DNA of 64,000 nt from Edaphobacter paludis (GCF_039993895.1 NZ_CP121194.1:744001-808000), one strand, 5' to 3'; positions 31,650 to 42,169 are shown, counted from the stretch's first letter. Translations and numbers: made by a program. The notes: a model not told the origin generated them from the letters alone.

Positions 31650-32609
31650 ATGCCAGTCGCAACTCAACTCGAGATCCTAGACCTCCGGCACTTCTCCGCA
31701 CGACAACTGCGGCCGCTGCTCGAGTCCGAGGCAGAAGTCTGGGAGCAGCGTCTTCGCTGGAACTACCGTGGCTCTACAGAACTCCTCCTGCAGTATCTCG
31801 ATTCCCGCATCCTGCCCGGCTTCGTCGCGCTCGACCGCGGCCGCGTCTGCGGCTTCACCTTCTGCGTCTACGAAGGCAACAAGGCTGTCGTAGGCGATGC
31901 CTATGCCGTAGCCGGCGATCAGGAGCAGGCCCTCCACATCACCCACACCCTCCTGCAGCACCTGCTCGACCTTCTTCTGCACTCTCCTGGCATCAACCGC
32001 ATCGAGGCGCAGCTTCTCCTCTACAACGCAGGTTCGGTGGATCAGAGTTTCAAGGAAACCGGCTTCACCCTGTACCCGCGCCTGTTCATGGAGTATGACT
32101 TTGCGCCGTCTGCCGATAAAGATGCGCTTCCGCACAACATAGAGATCTGCCGCTGGTCACCCGACCACTATCAGCCCGCCGCCGAGTTGATCCACGAGGC
32201 CTACACCGGCCACATCGATTCGCTCATCAATGATCAGTACTGCTCACTCCACGGCTCGCTTCGTTTCCTGCACAACATCGTGCGCTTTCCCGGCTGCGGC
32301 ATCTTCGACGCCACGAACTCATGGATACTCCGCGACACCCGCACAGGCGCGCTCGTCGGTATGGTTCTCTGTTCCCGCGTGGCCGACGATGTTGCCCACA
32401 TCACTCAGCTATGCATCTCCAACAACTGGCGTGGCCATCATCTTGGACGAACGCTTCTGCGCCACTGCATGGCGCAGTTATCTCAATCTGATTTCAAGGC
32501 AATAACTCTCACCGTTACCGAAGCCAACCATCAAGCCGTGAAGCTCTATGAAGCCCTCGGCTTTCGCACCCGTCATCGCTTCGAAGCCATGGTGCTCAAC
32601 AAAGCCTGA
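31650..32609 (+). CDS. GNAT-family acetyltransferase, two-domain
   Basis: The 319-residue protein has a divergent N-terminal half and a clear C-terminal GNAT domain (about 155-315). The acetyl-CoA motif region reads ITQLCISNNWRGHHLGRTLLRHCMAQL, then TEANHQAVKLYEALGFRTRHRFEAMVLN. The substrate is unknown. It is preceded by a 152 bp gap with no obvious feature, and converges with the VanZ-like gene. Confidence 0.88.
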   Translation: MPVATQLEILDLRHFSARQLRPLLESEAEVWEQRLRWNYRGSTELLLQYLDSRILPGFVALDRGRVCGFTFCVYEGNKAVVGDAYAVAGDQEQALHITHTLLQHLLDLLLHSPGINRIEAQLLLYNAGSVDQSFKETGFTLYPRLFMEYDFAPSADKDALPHNIEICRWSPDHYQPAAELIHEAYTGHIDSLINDQYCSLHGSLRFLHNIVRFPGCGIFDATNSWILRDTRTGALVGMVLCSRVADDVAHITQLCISNNWRGHHLGRTLLRHCMAQLSQSDFKAITLTVTEANHQAVKLYEALGFRTRHRFEAMVLNKA

Positions 32610-32611
32610 GC

Positions 32612-33118
32612 CTACCCAACCATGCGGGTACGCCGCCACGCCAGAACCTTCAGCAAAACCAGATTGAATAGAAACGCTCCAAGGGTGTCGAGCAGAACGT
32701 CATACCGGCTGCTAACCCGCCCCGCCAGAAACTGCTGATGCCACTCATCGAGGCTCGCCACCAGAAATGTACTTAGCACCGCCAGCGCCATGGCCGCACC
32801 GCGCAGGCCACTCCGTGTCCCCATCCATCGCCGTCGCAGGCTCGCATACCATCCCCTGCGGAACAGCAGGCCCAGCGTTCCATACCCGGCAAAGTGGCCC
32901 ACCTTCCGCAGCACAATATTCGCCGTTGCAACCGCCGATCCATCGACGCTTCCCCAGATCGAATTACACAGGTCCGTCAACCATCGCCCTGTATTCGCTC
33001 CCCGCATCATGGCAGTCGATTCCACCGAAATTACCACCAATCCAAAGATCGCTGGCAGCCACGCCATGGGCAGCGTAGGTCCGGTCGACCCCAACTGCGT
33101 AGTCTGCAAATCTCTCAT
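32612..33118 (-). CDS. VanZ-like membrane protein
   Basis: The ~168-residue protein (ATG at 33118 after a GAGG site; an earlier ATG at 33142 is possible) has four hydrophobic segments. It shows the VanZ-family signatures: a Lys/His pair in RKVGHFAGYGTLG and the DEWHQQFLAGRVSSRYDVLLDTLGA segment. VanZ proteins are small membrane proteins of mostly unknown function, named for teicoplanin resistance in enterococci. There is no van cluster here, so resistance should not be inferred. Confidence 0.86.
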   Translation of the reverse strand: MRDLQTTQLGSTGPTLPMAWLPAIFGLVVISVESTAMMRGANTGRWLTDLCNSIWGSVDGSAVATANIVLRKVGHFAGYGTLGLLFRRGWYASLRRRWMGTRSGLRGAAMALAVLSTFLVASLDEWHQQFLAGRVSSRYDVLLDTLGAFLFNLVLLKVLAWRRTRMVG

Positions 33119-33208
33119 AAAAAATAAATCCTCGCGATCCATGGCTTGGCCACTACTATTTGATTCGCCAAGCCGTCCATCGCTCCATCATTTATCCCCA
33201 CACAGATA

Positions 33209-33248
33209 ACACAGGGCTTACCGCATGGATTTGCGATAAGCCCTGTGT
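33209..33248. terminator. Hairpin downstream of guaB
   Basis: ACACAGGGCTTA (33209-33220) and TAAGCCCTGTGT (33237-33248) form a perfect 12-bp stem, extended by CGC/GCG inside. It lies between guaB and the VanZ-like gene, both on the minus strand. No T-tract follows on the minus strand, so termination is possible but not typical; it could be a repeat element. Confidence 0.45.
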
Positions 33249-33357
33249 CTGCGCACTCAAACTGGTGTGGAAAGTCGTTGCCAGTGGTTAATCGGTGCGA
33301 ATCGGTACTAGCATTTGCCGTTGTCGGCTAGTCCTGAGCCCCGGAGCTGGTTTTCCC

Positions 33358-34884
33358 TTACTCCACATGATAGTTCGGGGCTTCCCGGGTAATGATCACG
33401 TCATGCACATGGCTTTCGCGCAGCCCGGCGTTCGAGATCCGTATAAACCGTGCATTCGTCTGCAACTCCCCAATGGTCGAGCATCCCAGATATCCCATGC
33501 CCGACCGCAATCCACCCACTAACTGATAAACCATCGCCTCCAGCGGCCCACGATGGGGCACACGGCCTTCAATCCCTTCCGGGACGAACTTGCCCAACCG
33601 GTTCGATGAGGAGCCCTCACGCGCCGTCAGTGACGGCCTCTCCGCGCTCGACGCCTCGTCGATATCTTCCTTGCCCTGAAAATACCGCTCGCCCGAGCCC
33701 TGGGACATCGCCGACAGCGAACCCATTCCGCGATACGCCTTAAACGATCGCCCCTGGTACAAAATCGTCTCGCCCGGGCTCTCATCCACTCCGGCAAACA
33801 GCGAGCCAATCATCACCACGCTCGCTCCTGCGGCAATCGCCTTGGCCACATCGCCCGAGTACTTGATACCGCCATCCGCAATCACCGGAATCCCATGCTG
33901 ACTGGCCGCGCGGTACGCCTCCGAGATGGCCGTGATCTGCGGCATCCCCGCACCCGTCACCATACGCGTTGTGCAGATCGATCCCGGCCCAATCCCAACC
34001 TTGATAGCATCCGCGCCAGCATTAATGAGTGCCATGGCACCTTCATAAGTCGCGATATTGCCCGCCATCAGATCGACGTCAGGGAAGCGTTTCTTCACCT
34101 CGGCAACCGCTTCCAGAACTCGCGAAGAGTGACCATGCGCGGAATCAATCGCCAGAGCATCCACCCGAGCCGCCACCAACTCTGCAGCCCGTTCCAGGAA
34201 ATCTCCCGTAGCGCCAATCGCTCCCGCAACCCGAAGCCGACCCTGGCTGTCCTTCGAGGCGTTGGGATACTTCAACTTCTTTTGAATGTCTTTGACCGTA
34301 ATCAGGCCCTTCAGCTCATAATCGTCGTTGACGACCAGCAGCTTCTCGACCCGGTGCTGATGCAGAATATGTTCTGCCTCTTCGAGCGTCGTGCCCACCG
34401 GAACCGTGATCAGGTTCGTCTTCGTCATTACCGAGTCGATGGTCAGATCGGTGCGCGACACAAAACGCAGGTCGCGGTTAGTCAAGATGCCGACCAGCTT
34501 TTTATTCTTGGTCACCGGCACACCCGAGATCTTGTACCGGCGCATCACCTCCAGCGCCGCCGCAATCGTCTGCTCCGGGTCGATGGTCACGGGATCGACG
34601 ATCATCCCGCTCTCTGACCGCTTGACCTTGTCGATCTCGCCCGCCTGCTGTTCGATGCTCAGGTTGCGGTGGACGACGCCCAGCCCCCCCTGTTGCGCCA
34701 TGGCAATCGCCAGCCGCGACTCGGTGACCGTATCCATCGCCGCCGATACCAGAGGCGTGTTCAGGCTGATGTTCTTGGTCAGTTGCGTCTGCGTGCTTAC
34801 CTGGGTTGGAATGATGTCGCTATAGGCAGGAACGAGGAGGACGTCATCGAAGGTGAGGGCCTCAGGAATCGGGGAAGTGATCAT
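33358..34884 (-). CDS. guaB: IMP dehydrogenase
   Basis: IMPDH oxidises IMP to XMP with NAD+, the committed step of GMP synthesis. The 508-residue product starts [23 protein letters not shown] (ATG at 34884 after GAGAG). It has two CBS domains (about 90-210) inserted in the barrel, the catalytic loop [15 protein letters not shown] with the nucleophile Cys, and the mobile flap [18 protein letters not shown]. The next Met candidates, further upstream, give residues unlike the family. It is divergent from rimP. Confidence 0.97.
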   Translation of the reverse strand: MITSPIPEALTFDDVLLVPAYSDIIPTQVSTQTQLTKNISLNTPLVSAAMDTVTESRLAIAMAQQGGLGVVHRNLSIEQQAGEIDKVKRSESGMIVDPVTIDPEQTIAAALEVMRRYKISGVPVTKNKKLVGILTNRDLRFVSRTDLTIDSVMTKTNLITVPVGTTLEEAEHILHQHRVEKLLVVNDDYELKGLITVKDIQKKLKYPNASKDSQGRLRVAGAIGATGDFLERAAELVAARVDALAIDSAHGHSSRVLEAVAEVKKRFPDVDLMAGNIATYEGAMALINAGADAIKVGIGPGSICTTRMVTGAGMPQITAISEAYRAASQHGIPVIADGGIKYSGDVAKAIAAGASVVMIGSLFAGVDESPGETILYQGRSFKAYRGMGSLSAMSQGSGERYFQGKEDIDEASSAERPSLTAREGSSSNRLGKFVPEGIEGRVPHRGPLEAMVYQLVGGLRSGMGYLGCSTIGELQTNARFIRISNAGLRESHVHDVIITREAPNYHVE

Positions 34885-34895
34885 GAATACTCTCG

Positions 34896-34924
34896 ATTGT
34901 AGAGTCGCCACAGGGACAGAGCAA
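34896..34924 (-). promoter_or_regulatory. Predicted guaB promoter
   Basis: On the minus strand TTGCTC (34924-34919) and TACAAT (34901-34896) are 17 bp apart. The start of transcription would fall only about 5 nt before the guaB ATG, implying a near-leaderless mRNA. Another promoter further upstream is possible. Confidence 0.35.
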
Positions 34925-34970
34925 ATTAGGCCGACATTTTTGACCGAAAGCGCACCGAAAAGGCCCACCA

Positions 34971-34999
34971 TTGAAATCCCCAAACAGTCGATGTATCAT
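34971..34999 (+). promoter_or_regulatory. Predicted rimP-nusA-infB promoter
   Basis: TTGAAA (34971-34976) and TATCAT (34994-34999) are 17 bp apart. Transcription would start near 35006 and produce a ~115 nt leader with the hairpin at 35068-35085. Confidence 0.5.
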
Positions 35000-35067
35000 C
35001 GGAATTGACGATTTTGTTCCGTTGTTCGAACAGCCGTGACCGCACCGGCAAATTGACGGAAGAGATG

Positions 35068-35093
35068 AGTGGGTGAGAACCCACTTTTTATTT
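35068..35093 (+). promoter_or_regulatory. Leader hairpin upstream of rimP (attenuator-like)
   Basis: AGTGGGT (35068-35074) and ACCCACT (35079-35085) enclose a GAGA (GNRA) tetraloop and are followed by TTTTATTT. This is terminator-shaped and sits between the rimP promoter and the ATG. Similar short hairpins with a T-tract precede rimP in many bacteria. It may tune expression of the whole rimP-nusA-infB unit, perhaps through NusA itself. Confidence 0.65.
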
Positions 35094-35121
35094 GCTTTAA
35101 AAACGATCATGTATCAACGCT

Positions 35122-35694
35122 ATGTCGCTGAAATTAGACACAATCCGAGCTACCGCGCAACGCGTCGCAGCGTCTCACAACCTCGACCTCGTCGACATCG
35201 AGTTCCAGGGTGGAGGCAAGTTCCGCACCCTTCGCATCTTCATTGAAAAGAATGCAGTGGAGCGCGCGAAACTGGCCGAAACGGCGAATCCCGACGAACT
35301 GCCCAAGGGAGTTCCCGTTGAGATGCTCTCCGGAGTGACTCACGAGGATTGCGCGCAGTTTGCGCAGGACTTCAGCAACATCCTCGATGTCGAAGACCTG
35401 ATTCCCGGAGCCGAATACACGCTCGAGGTCTCTTCGCCCGGCTTGGAACGAAAGCTGGCCAGCTCCGAGGATTTCACCAGATTTCAAGGAAATCTGGTGA
35501 AGATTCAGACTTTTACGCCGATCAACAATAACCGGCAATGGCAGGGCCGGCTCACGAAATTCACAGACAACATCGCGACCGTCGACCTTTCTGCCATCAA
35601 GCAAAAAGGCAAAGCCAAGAAGGCCGTAACCGAACAGACCGTTGATATTCCGTTGGCAAATATCGAAAAAGCAAACCTTGTAGCGGAGATCTAA
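35122..35694 (+). CDS. rimP: Ribosome maturation factor RimP
   Basis: RimP assists 30S assembly. The 190-residue product has the family pattern NLDLVDIEFQGGGKFRTLRIFIEK, a short insert (residues ~48-68), then LEVSSPGLERKL and the C-terminal SH3-like domain. It is the first gene of rimP-nusA-infB; nusA starts 70 nt later. There is no canonical Shine-Dalgarno sequence (ATG follows ATCAACGCT). Confidence 0.94.
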   Translation: MSLKLDTIRATAQRVAASHNLDLVDIEFQGGGKFRTLRIFIEKNAVERAKLAETANPDELPKGVPVEMLSGVTHEDCAQFAQDFSNILDVEDLIPGAEYTLEVSSPGLERKLASSEDFTRFQGNLVKIQTFTPINNNRQWQGRLTKFTDNIATVDLSAIKQKGKAKKAVTEQTVDIPLANIEKANLVAEI

Positions 35695-35764
35695 AATACC
35701 CGCATCAAAGCAACAATAAGCAGCAAAAGGCCCGCGATTCAGGGCAGTGAAGGACAAGTGACCG

Positions 35765-37360
35765 ATGGCAAGTGTTTTGTATCAATCAATTGAGACGTTA
35801 AGCCGGGACAAGGGAATCGAGCCCGAAGTCGTTGTAGGCGCAGTCGAAGACGCCATCGCCCTCGCCACCCGCAAATACTACAAAACGCAGGAGAACATGC
35901 GCGCGGAGATGGACCGCGAGACGGGCGAAATCCGTGCGTATGTTTACAAGACCGTTGTAGAGACGCCCGAGCAGGTGGAAGACGAGGTCAATCAGATGAC
36001 CCTCGAACAGGCCCGCGAACTTGCTCCTGAGGTCGAAGTAGGTGGCGAGCTCCGCTTCTATAAGGACACCACGCCCCTCGGCCGCATCGCCGCGCAGATG
36101 GCCAAGCAGGTCATCTTCCAGAAGGTCCGCGAGGCCGAACGCGACACTGTCTTCAACGAGTACAACCACCGCGCCGGTGAAGTCCTGAACGCCACGGTGA
36201 AGCGTCTTGAGCCGATGGACGTCATCTTCGATCTCGGCAAGGCCGAGGCCCGCATGCCCAAGCGCGAGCAGTCCCGCCTGGAGCAGTTCGCCGTGGGCGA
36301 GCGCGTTCGTGTGGTGTTGCTCCGCGTTGACCGCGCCGCCAAGGGCCCGCAGGTCATCGTCTCCCGCGCCGCGCCGGCATTGGTGCAGAACTTGTTCCAG
36401 TCTGAGGTCCCCGAGATCTACGACGGCACGGTCAGCATTCGGGCCATTGCGCGTGAGGCTGGTGAGCGCACCAAGATCGCTGTCATGAGCCGAGATAAAG
36501 ACGTCGACCCGGTCGGTGCCTGCGTCGGCATGAAGGGCATGCGCGTACAGTCGATCATTCGCGAGCTGCGCGGCGAAAAGATTGACATCATCGAGTTCTC
36601 CGAAGAGATCACCACGTTTGCCGAAAAGGCGCTGCAACCCGCAAAGGTCAGCCGCGTCTCGATCACTGATCTTGCCGAGAAGCAGATCGAGGTCATCGTC
36701 GACGACACCCAGCTCTCACTCGCCATTGGCAAGAAGGGCCAGAACGTTCGCCTCGCCGCCAAGCTATTGCAATGGAAGATCGATATCAAGAGCGAAGAGG
36801 AGAAGCGTCAGGAGGTCGAGCAGCAGATGCAGGCCATGTCCGGCGGCCCGACGACTGCGATCGAGCAGGTCACCGAGCTTGGCGACGCTGTACTCGAGAA
36901 GCTCATCGCCGCAGGTATCACCACGGTCGAAGCGTTGGCCGACATGACTCCCGAGCAGCTTGAAGAGGTTCCGGGCATCGGCGAAAAGACCGTGGAGAAG
37001 ATTTCTGTAGCAGTTCGCCACTACTTCGGCCAGTATGAAGAAGGCGAGGAGCGCCCTGCTGTTCAAGCTCCCGCAGTCGAAGCGGCATCTGAGAGCGAAG
37101 AGCCGCAAGGAGACACCATGACTAAGACCCCGGAAGCACTTCTTGTTGAAGCAGCCGAAACCGGCACCGCTGAAGAGGTGGACGATATCTCTGCGGAAGA
37201 GATTGCCGAAGCCGAAGATGAAGTAACCGACGCATTCAGTGACGCGGATGCGCGCGAAGAGCAGATTGAGTCAGACAACGACACCGTAGATTCCCTGGTG
37301 AATGAGAGCCAGGAGATCTCCGACGAAGGCATCGATAACGATGGACATGATCGTGGCTAG
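35765..37360 (+). CDS. nusA: Transcription termination/antitermination factor NusA with acidic tail
   Basis: NusA binds RNA polymerase and controls pausing, termination and antitermination. The N-terminal domain, S1 domain (about 135-200) and two KH domains (GACVGMKGMRVQ and AIGKKGQNVRLA) are in order. A helix-hairpin-helix-like segment (LEEVPGIGEKTVEKI) follows at about 400-415. The last ~105 residues are strongly acidic (Asp/Glu-rich), an unusual extra. GAAGGACAAGTGACC precedes the ATG. Confidence 0.97.
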   Translation: MASVLYQSIETLSRDKGIEPEVVVGAVEDAIALATRKYYKTQENMRAEMDRETGEIRAYVYKTVVETPEQVEDEVNQMTLEQARELAPEVEVGGELRFYKDTTPLGRIAAQMAKQVIFQKVREAERDTVFNEYNHRAGEVLNATVKRLEPMDVIFDLGKAEARMPKREQSRLEQFAVGERVRVVLLRVDRAAKGPQVIVSRAAPALVQNLFQSEVPEIYDGTVSIRAIAREAGERTKIAVMSRDKDVDPVGACVGMKGMRVQSIIRELRGEKIDIIEFSEEITTFAEKALQPAKVSRVSITDLAEKQIEVIVDDTQLSLAIGKKGQNVRLAAKLLQWKIDIKSEEEKRQEVEQQMQAMSGGPTTAIEQVTELGDAVLEKLIAAGITTVEALADMTPEQLEEVPGIGEKTVEKISVAVRHYFGQYEEGEERPAVQAPAVEAASESEEPQGDTMTKTPEALLVEAAETGTAEEVDDISAEEIAEAEDEVTDAFSDADAREEQIESDNDTVDSLVNESQEISDEGIDNDGHDRG

Positions 37361-37423
37361 CCGGACCGGCCATGCAACGCATTCTTCGCTGAACCGCCTG
37401 ACAGGCATTTCGGCGATAATACA

Positions 37424-37429
37424 TATAAT
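37424..37429 (+). promoter_or_regulatory. Consensus -10 box before infB
   Basis: A perfect TATAAT lies 67 bp before the infB ATG. The best -35-like sequence upstream (CTGACA) is 20 bp away, so a promoter is plausible but not firm. Confidence 0.25.
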
Positions 37430-37495
37430 CAAAGATTCCTACCTCAATGAGGCTGATATGAACAGCTAAGGGCGCAGGGAAGCGAAAAGGGACGG

Positions 37496-40400
37496 ATGAG
37501 CAAAGTTCGAATTAACGATCTGGCGCGAGAACTGGAAGTAAAGAGCAGGCCGATTCTCGATGCGCTTGAAGCGATCGGCATTACCGGAAAGACGCACTCC
37601 AGCTCCATCGAGGCTGATCAGGCCGAGAGGGTGCGCAGTTATTTCAATGGTGGAAGCCGCACCGCTAGCGCAGGCAGGCAGGCTGTCGAGGCTAAACCAA
37701 AGTTTGATCTCTCCAAGGTCTCAAAGCCCGGAGACGCGCTCAAGGCGATTCTCGAGCGCAAGCAAGCTGAGGCCGCCGCCAAGGCCGCGCCGCCGCGTCC
37801 CACAGCGGTCGTTGCTGCGCCTCCTCCTGTCTCCGCCCATACCGCACCTGTAGCATCGCGAGTCGTAGCAGCCCCTGCCGTTCCCGTTCCGACGGTGACT
37901 GCCTCGGCTTCCGCTCCGGCTGCGGCGCCGGCACCACGGCGTATTGTTCCTCTGCCTCGTCAGGCAGCAAACATTATTACTCCTGCCCCGCCTCCGGTTC
38001 CGGCGATTGCAAGCAAACCACCTGTAGGCCCAGTGATCGCTCGACCGCCTGCGGCTGCTCCTGTGTCCGCTCATGCTCCGGCCGTCGTGACTCCGCCTGT
38101 CGTCGTTGCACCTCCCGTTGCCGTCAAGCCCGCAGCCGCAGCACCTGTGCCCGCAGCTGCTCCACCGGCATCTACCCCGCAGCCCGCGACCCCCGTAGCC
38201 GCTGCTCCTGCGAGCGCACCAGCACCCGAAGCCGCTGAAGCGGTCGTTGAGCCCGCAACGGCACCCGCTCCGGTGGTACCAGCAGGCCCTCCGGCCCGTC
38301 GCGTCATCATGCCGCAGACCGGCCCGCGTCCCATCTACACTGCACCGCCGGTCGCTCCTGGAGCTCCGGCCCGCAGCCGTCCGATCTTCGAGCGGCCCCG
38401 CCCCCAGTCCCCCGGCGCGCCCGGTTCACGTCCCACCTCCATGGCTCCCGGCGCACGCCGCCCCATGCACCCCACGCGCACCTATCCGGGCGGCCCCAGC
38501 GGTCCCGGCGGAGCCCCCGGTCGTCCGGGCTTCGCTCCCGGAGCACCACGTCCCGGCTTTGGAGCTCGCCCTGGTTTTGGCGCGCGTCCCGGCGCACCTG
38601 GTGCAGCTCCCGGCGCAATGCCGGGCCCAGGAGAGAAGCCAGGGATGCGTCCTGCGGCGCGTCCGGCGTCTCGCCGCGGCAACCAGCGTTACGAGAAGAG
38701 CAAAGAAGGCCCGATGAAGGGCTTCCAGCCGCCATCGCGTTTTGGCGGAGCGCCCGTCTCACGTGAGCCGCTGCCGATCACTCGCACCATCACCGTCACC
38801 GAGGGCATCAGTGTCAAGGACCTCGCCGAGAAGCTCGACGTACGCGGCAAGGACCTGATCGCAAGCCTCCTGATGAAGGGCGTTTTTGTCACCGTCAACC
38901 AGTCGCTCGAAGGCGAACTGGTCAAGGACGTCGCCCGTCAGTTCGGCGCGGACGCCCAGGTCATCTCGGTTGAAGAGCAGTTGGAGAACGAGGCCATTGA
39001 AGGCTTCCTCGAAGACACCACCGGCATGGTCGAAATTGCCCGGTCGCCGGTCGTAACGGTGATGGGCCACGTCGACCACGGTAAGACCTCGCTGCTCGAT
39101 GCCATCCGTTCCACCGACGTGGCCTCGGGCGAAGCTGGCGGCATCACCCAGCACATTGGAGCCTACAAGGTCCACGTCACCAAGCCAGATTCTCCCGCCT
39201 TCGGCCGCGAGATCGTCTTCCTCGACACTCCAGGTCACGAAGCCTTCACGCGAATGCGTGCTCGCGGAGCGAAGATCACCGACATCGTTGTCGTCGTTGT
39301 TGCGGCAGACGATGGCGTCATGCCCCAGACCCTCGAAGCCATTGATCACGCGCGCGCCGCCAAGGTGCCGATCATCGTCGCCGTCAACAAGATCGACAAG
39401 CCCGACGCAAACCCCGCCAAGGTCATCCAGCAGCTTGCTGCTCGCGGCCTTCAGCCTTCCAACCAGGGTGGCGACACGGAGTTCGTCGAAGTCTCGGCGA
39501 AGAAGCGCATCGGCCTCGATCTCCTCGAGGAGATGATCTGCCTCGTAGCCGATATCAGCGCACCCAAGGCTGTTCTGGACCGTCCTGCGGTCGGGACTGT
39601 CATCGAAGCCAAGCTCGATCGTGGCCGCGGTGCGGTCGCATCGATCCTCGTCCAGAACGGAACTTTGCGTCTTGGCGATAGCTATATCGTCGGTAACACC
39701 TTCGGCAAGATTCGTGCCATGTTCGACGACCGTGGCCGTTCGATCACCGAAGCCGGGCCATCCACCCCGGTCGAGATCCTTGGTCTCGAAAGTATGCCCG
39801 ACGCTGGTGACACCTTCCTGGTCATGGCCGACCGGGACAAGGCCAAGGGCATCGCCCAGTACCGCAAGATGAAGGAGCGCGAGGCGCAACTCGCCAAGAG
39901 CTCCCGCGTCTCGCTCGAAGGCCTCGCCGAACAGATCAAGCAGGCAGGCATGAAGGATCTGAACCTGATCCTCAAGGGCGACGTGCAGGGTTCGGTCGAA
40001 GTGCTGGCCGACTCGCTGCAACGCATGTCCACCGAAAAGGTTCGCGTGCGTGTCCTGCACTCAGGCGTCGGCGCTATCACCGAGTCGGACGTGCTGCTCG
40101 CATCCGCATCGAACGCCGTTGTCATCGGCTTCAACGTACGTCCCGACCGCAAGTCTGCCGAGATTGCGGAGCGCGAGAACGTTGAGATTCGCCTGCACTC
40201 GATCATCTACGAGCTTCAGGATCAGATCACGAAGGCGATGTACGGTCTGCTCGAGCCGGTCTACAAGGAGAACTACGCTGGCCGCGCCGAAGTGTTGCAG
40301 GTCTTCAAGATCACGAAGGTCGGCCAGATTGCCGGCTGCCGCGTGACTGACGGCCTCATCAGGCGCGACGCTCAGGTTCGCGTGTTGCGAGACGGCAACG

Positions 40401-40657
40401 AAGTCTGGAAAGGCAAGATCTCCAGTCTCAAGCGCGTCAAAGAGGATGTCTCCGAAGTCCGTCAGGGCGTCGAGTGCGGTATCGATCTCGCCGGCTTCAA
40501 GGACATCAAGGCAGGCGACATCATCGAGTCCTTCACAACCGAAACGCTGGCCGCCGAACTCGGCCAGAACTCAGCCGTCGCACGAAAGGCCGAGAAGGCT
40601 GAAAAGGAAAGGGTCGCAGCAGAAGCAGCTGCGACCGCGCATGAAGCCAACGCCTGA
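37496..40657 (+). CDS. infB: Translation initiation factor IF-2
   Basis: IF-2 is the GTPase that brings initiator tRNA to the 30S complex. The 1053-residue product starts with an IF2-N-like domain ([14 protein letters not shown]). A very long Pro/Ala-rich linker follows (about 60-410), then a second IF2-N segment (about 420-490). The G domain has GHVDHGKT at 524-531, DTPGHEAF and NKIDKPDA; domains II-IV end the protein. No ylxR gene separates nusA and infB. The start follows AAAGGGACGG. The linker is likely disordered. Confidence 0.97.
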   Translation: MSKVRINDLARELEVKSRPILDALEAIGITGKTHSSSIEADQAERVRSYFNGGSRTASAGRQAVEAKPKFDLSKVSKPGDALKAILERKQAEAAAKAAPPRPTAVVAAPPPVSAHTAPVASRVVAAPAVPVPTVTASASAPAAAPAPRRIVPLPRQAANIITPAPPPVPAIASKPPVGPVIARPPAAAPVSAHAPAVVTPPVVVAPPVAVKPAAAAPVPAAAPPASTPQPATPVAAAPASAPAPEAAEAVVEPATAPAPVVPAGPPARRVIMPQTGPRPIYTAPPVAPGAPARSRPIFERPRPQSPGAPGSRPTSMAPGARRPMHPTRTYPGGPSGPGGAPGRPGFAPGAPRPGFGARPGFGARPGAPGAAPGAMPGPGEKPGMRPAARPASRRGNQRYEKSKEGPMKGFQPPSRFGGAPVSREPLPITRTITVTEGISVKDLAEKLDVRGKDLIASLLMKGVFVTVNQSLEGELVKDVARQFGADAQVISVEEQLENEAIEGFLEDTTGMVEIARSPVVTVMGHVDHGKTSLLDAIRSTDVASGEAGGITQHIGAYKVHVTKPDSPAFGREIVFLDTPGHEAFTRMRARGAKITDIVVVVVAADDGVMPQTLEAIDHARAAKVPIIVAVNKIDKPDANPAKVIQQLAARGLQPSNQGGDTEFVEVSAKKRIGLDLLEEMICLVADISAPKAVLDRPAVGTVIEAKLDRGRGAVASILVQNGTLRLGDSYIVGNTFGKIRAMFDDRGRSITEAGPSTPVEILGLESMPDAGDTFLVMADRDKAKGIAQYRKMKEREAQLAKSSRVSLEGLAEQIKQAGMKDLNLILKGDVQGSVEVLADSLQRMSTEKVRVRVLHSGVGAITESDVLLASASNAVVIGFNVRPDRKSAEIAERENVEIRLHSIIYELQDQITKAMYGLLEPVYKENYAGRAEVLQVFKITKVGQIAGCRVTDGLIRRDAQVRVLRDGNEVWKGKISSLKRVKEDVSEVRQGVECGIDLAGFKDIKAGDIIESFTTETLAAELGQNSAVARKAEKAEKERVAAEAAATAHEANA

Positions 40658-40685
40658 AGCGATCCTAAGTAAGCCTCATCGTTAC

Positions 40686-40718
40686 AAGGGCGGGACCTTC
40701 TGGTCTCGCCCTTTCTTT
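40686..40718 (+). terminator. Rho-independent terminator after infB
   Basis: AAGGGCGGGACC (40686-40697) and GGTCTCGCCCTT (40702-40713) pair with one G-T over a TTCT loop, followed by TCTTTG. It ends rimP-nusA-infB. Confidence 0.85.
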
Positions 40719-40853
40719 GCAGTCTAGTCCGCGTTTCTCCGCGAAGATCTTCGGTAGACAGTTCTGAATCGATTGATGCGGTGTAAATCGGCGTCAGGCC
40801 GTCCAACGCTCACCTTGCCCATCCGCCGCCACTGCACTAATCTGGAACAAGCC

Positions 40854-41318
40854 ATGTATGAAGACTTTAAAGTAACCGACCGCTGGACCGGAGAAGAACT
40901 CCGCTGCCTGTGGAAAGGCACCGTCGTCGCCATCGCCACGCGGCACGCCGACGCCACAGATATCCGCTTTTCCGTCAACGGCAAACCCGTCTGGATCGCC
41001 ATGCCGAATCTCGCCTGGATCGAACAGAAGCGCCGCAATGGACACGTCATCACCGACTATCTTGCCGCCCAGACCGCTGGCCGTTATCTGCAGCACGCCA
41101 TCCTCTCCGGCTATGACAATGGCCGCGAGATGTACACCATGACGGTTGAAGAGGTCCTTACCCATGCCGACGCTGTCGTCCGCGAGGCTGGCCGTACCGA
41201 CAACCTGCCCAGCCTGCCGGTCATCAACGAAGACATCCAGCCTGAACTCGAACTCGGACGTCTCCCCGGTGACAATCAAGGCCCCGTCCAGATTCCACCC
41301 GACCACATGGTCCTCTAA
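40854..41318 (+). CDS. Conserved-looking hypothetical protein, 154 aa
   Basis: I do not recognise this protein. It is predicted soluble, with a central region of about residues 5-105 (YEDFKVTDRWTGEELRCLWKG start, NGREMYTMTVEEVL) and an acidic, Pro-rich end. No signal peptide or catalytic motif is visible. The ATG at 40854 is preferred because earlier in-frame Met lie in sequence unlike a protein start. It is followed 5 nt later by acylphosphatase, so it probably shares that operon. Confidence 0.72.
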   Translation: MYEDFKVTDRWTGEELRCLWKGTVVAIATRHADATDIRFSVNGKPVWIAMPNLAWIEQKRRNGHVITDYLAAQTAGRYLQHAILSGYDNGREMYTMTVEEVLTHADAVVREAGRTDNLPSLPVINEDIQPELELGRLPGDNQGPVQIPPDHMVL

Positions 41319-41323
41319 AAGCG

Positions 41324-41605
41324 ATGGTCTGTCACTACCTCGTCAAAGGCCGCGTGCAGGGCGTCGGCTTCCGCTGGTTCGTTCAACGGGAAGCTTCCGA
41401 ACTCGGCCTGAAAGGCTGGGTCCGCAATACCGAGGAAGGCCATGTGGAGATCGTCGCAGCCGGTGTCCCCGAGGATTTAGCAGAGTTGAAAGTCGAGCTG
41501 CGCAAGGGTTCACGCGGCAGCCGAGTTGATGCAGTCATTGAACATGAACTTGCCGAGAGCGAAGGCGAAAATCTCGGAGAGTTCAATATTGAAGGAGCCT
41601 GGTAG
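41324..41605 (+). CDS. acyP: Acylphosphatase
   Basis: Acylphosphatase hydrolyses carboxyl-phosphate bonds such as acetyl- or carbamoyl-phosphate. The 93-residue product has the phosphate loop GRVQGVGFR with catalytic Arg17 and the catalytic Asn35 in WVRNTEEG. It lies tightly between the hypothetical gene and apt (3 nt gap), suggesting one mRNA. Confidence 0.95.
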   Translation: MVCHYLVKGRVQGVGFRWFVQREASELGLKGWVRNTEEGHVEIVAAGVPEDLAELKVELRKGSRGSRVDAVIEHELAESEGENLGEFNIEGAW

Positions 41606-41608
41606 AAA

Positions 41609-42145
41609 ATGATGTCCCACAACTGCGAACCCTTGAAGGAACTCGTACGCACCGTTCCTGATTTCCCCAAGCCGGGAATCCTCTTCTACGACATCACGAC
41701 GCTGCTCAGGGACAAGGCAGGCTTCGCCCAACTCATTGACGCCTTCGCCGCCTACTACATCGGCAAAGAGGTTGACCTCGTTCTAGGTATCGAGGCCCGC
41801 GGCTTCATCTTCGGCCCAGCGTTGGCATACCGCCTCAACGCAGGCTTTGTCCCTGTACGCAAGCCCAACAAGCTGCCCGCCAAGGCAGCCCGCGTTACCT
41901 ACGACCTCGAATATGGCACAGACTCACTCGAAATCCACCTCGATGCCATCCAGCCCGGCCAACGAGTCGTCATCGTAGACGACCTGCTCGCCACCGGCGG
42001 AACGATGCAAGCCACGGTGCAACTGGTTCGCCAACTGGGTGGAGAGATCGCCGGTCTCGGCTTCGCGGTCGAACTCGACTTCCTCAAGGGGCGGGACAAG
42101 TTTCAGGAATACGACGTTCTCAGCCTCCTTCACTACGACGAATAG
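41609..42145 (+). CDS. apt: Adenine phosphoribosyltransferase
   Basis: APT converts adenine and PRPP into AMP in the salvage pathway. The 178-residue product has the [16 protein letters not shown]-terminal signature and the PRPP-binding motif [13 protein letters not shown]. Two adjacent ATGs (41609, 41612) are equivalent candidates. It continues the acyP transcript with a 3 nt gap. Confidence 0.96.
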   Translation: MMSHNCEPLKELVRTVPDFPKPGILFYDITTLLRDKAGFAQLIDAFAAYYIGKEVDLVLGIEARGFIFGPALAYRLNAGFVPVRKPNKLPAKAARVTYDLEYGTDSLEIHLDAIQPGQRVVIVDDLLATGGTMQATVQLVRQLGGEIAGLGFAVELDFLKGRDKFQEYDVLSLLHYDE

Positions 42146-42169
42146 CACGCACCAGCTCAGGAGCTTTCA

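Noticed and set aside
32612..33118. Glycopeptide-resistance vanZ
   Set aside because: No other van genes; the VanZ family is broad.
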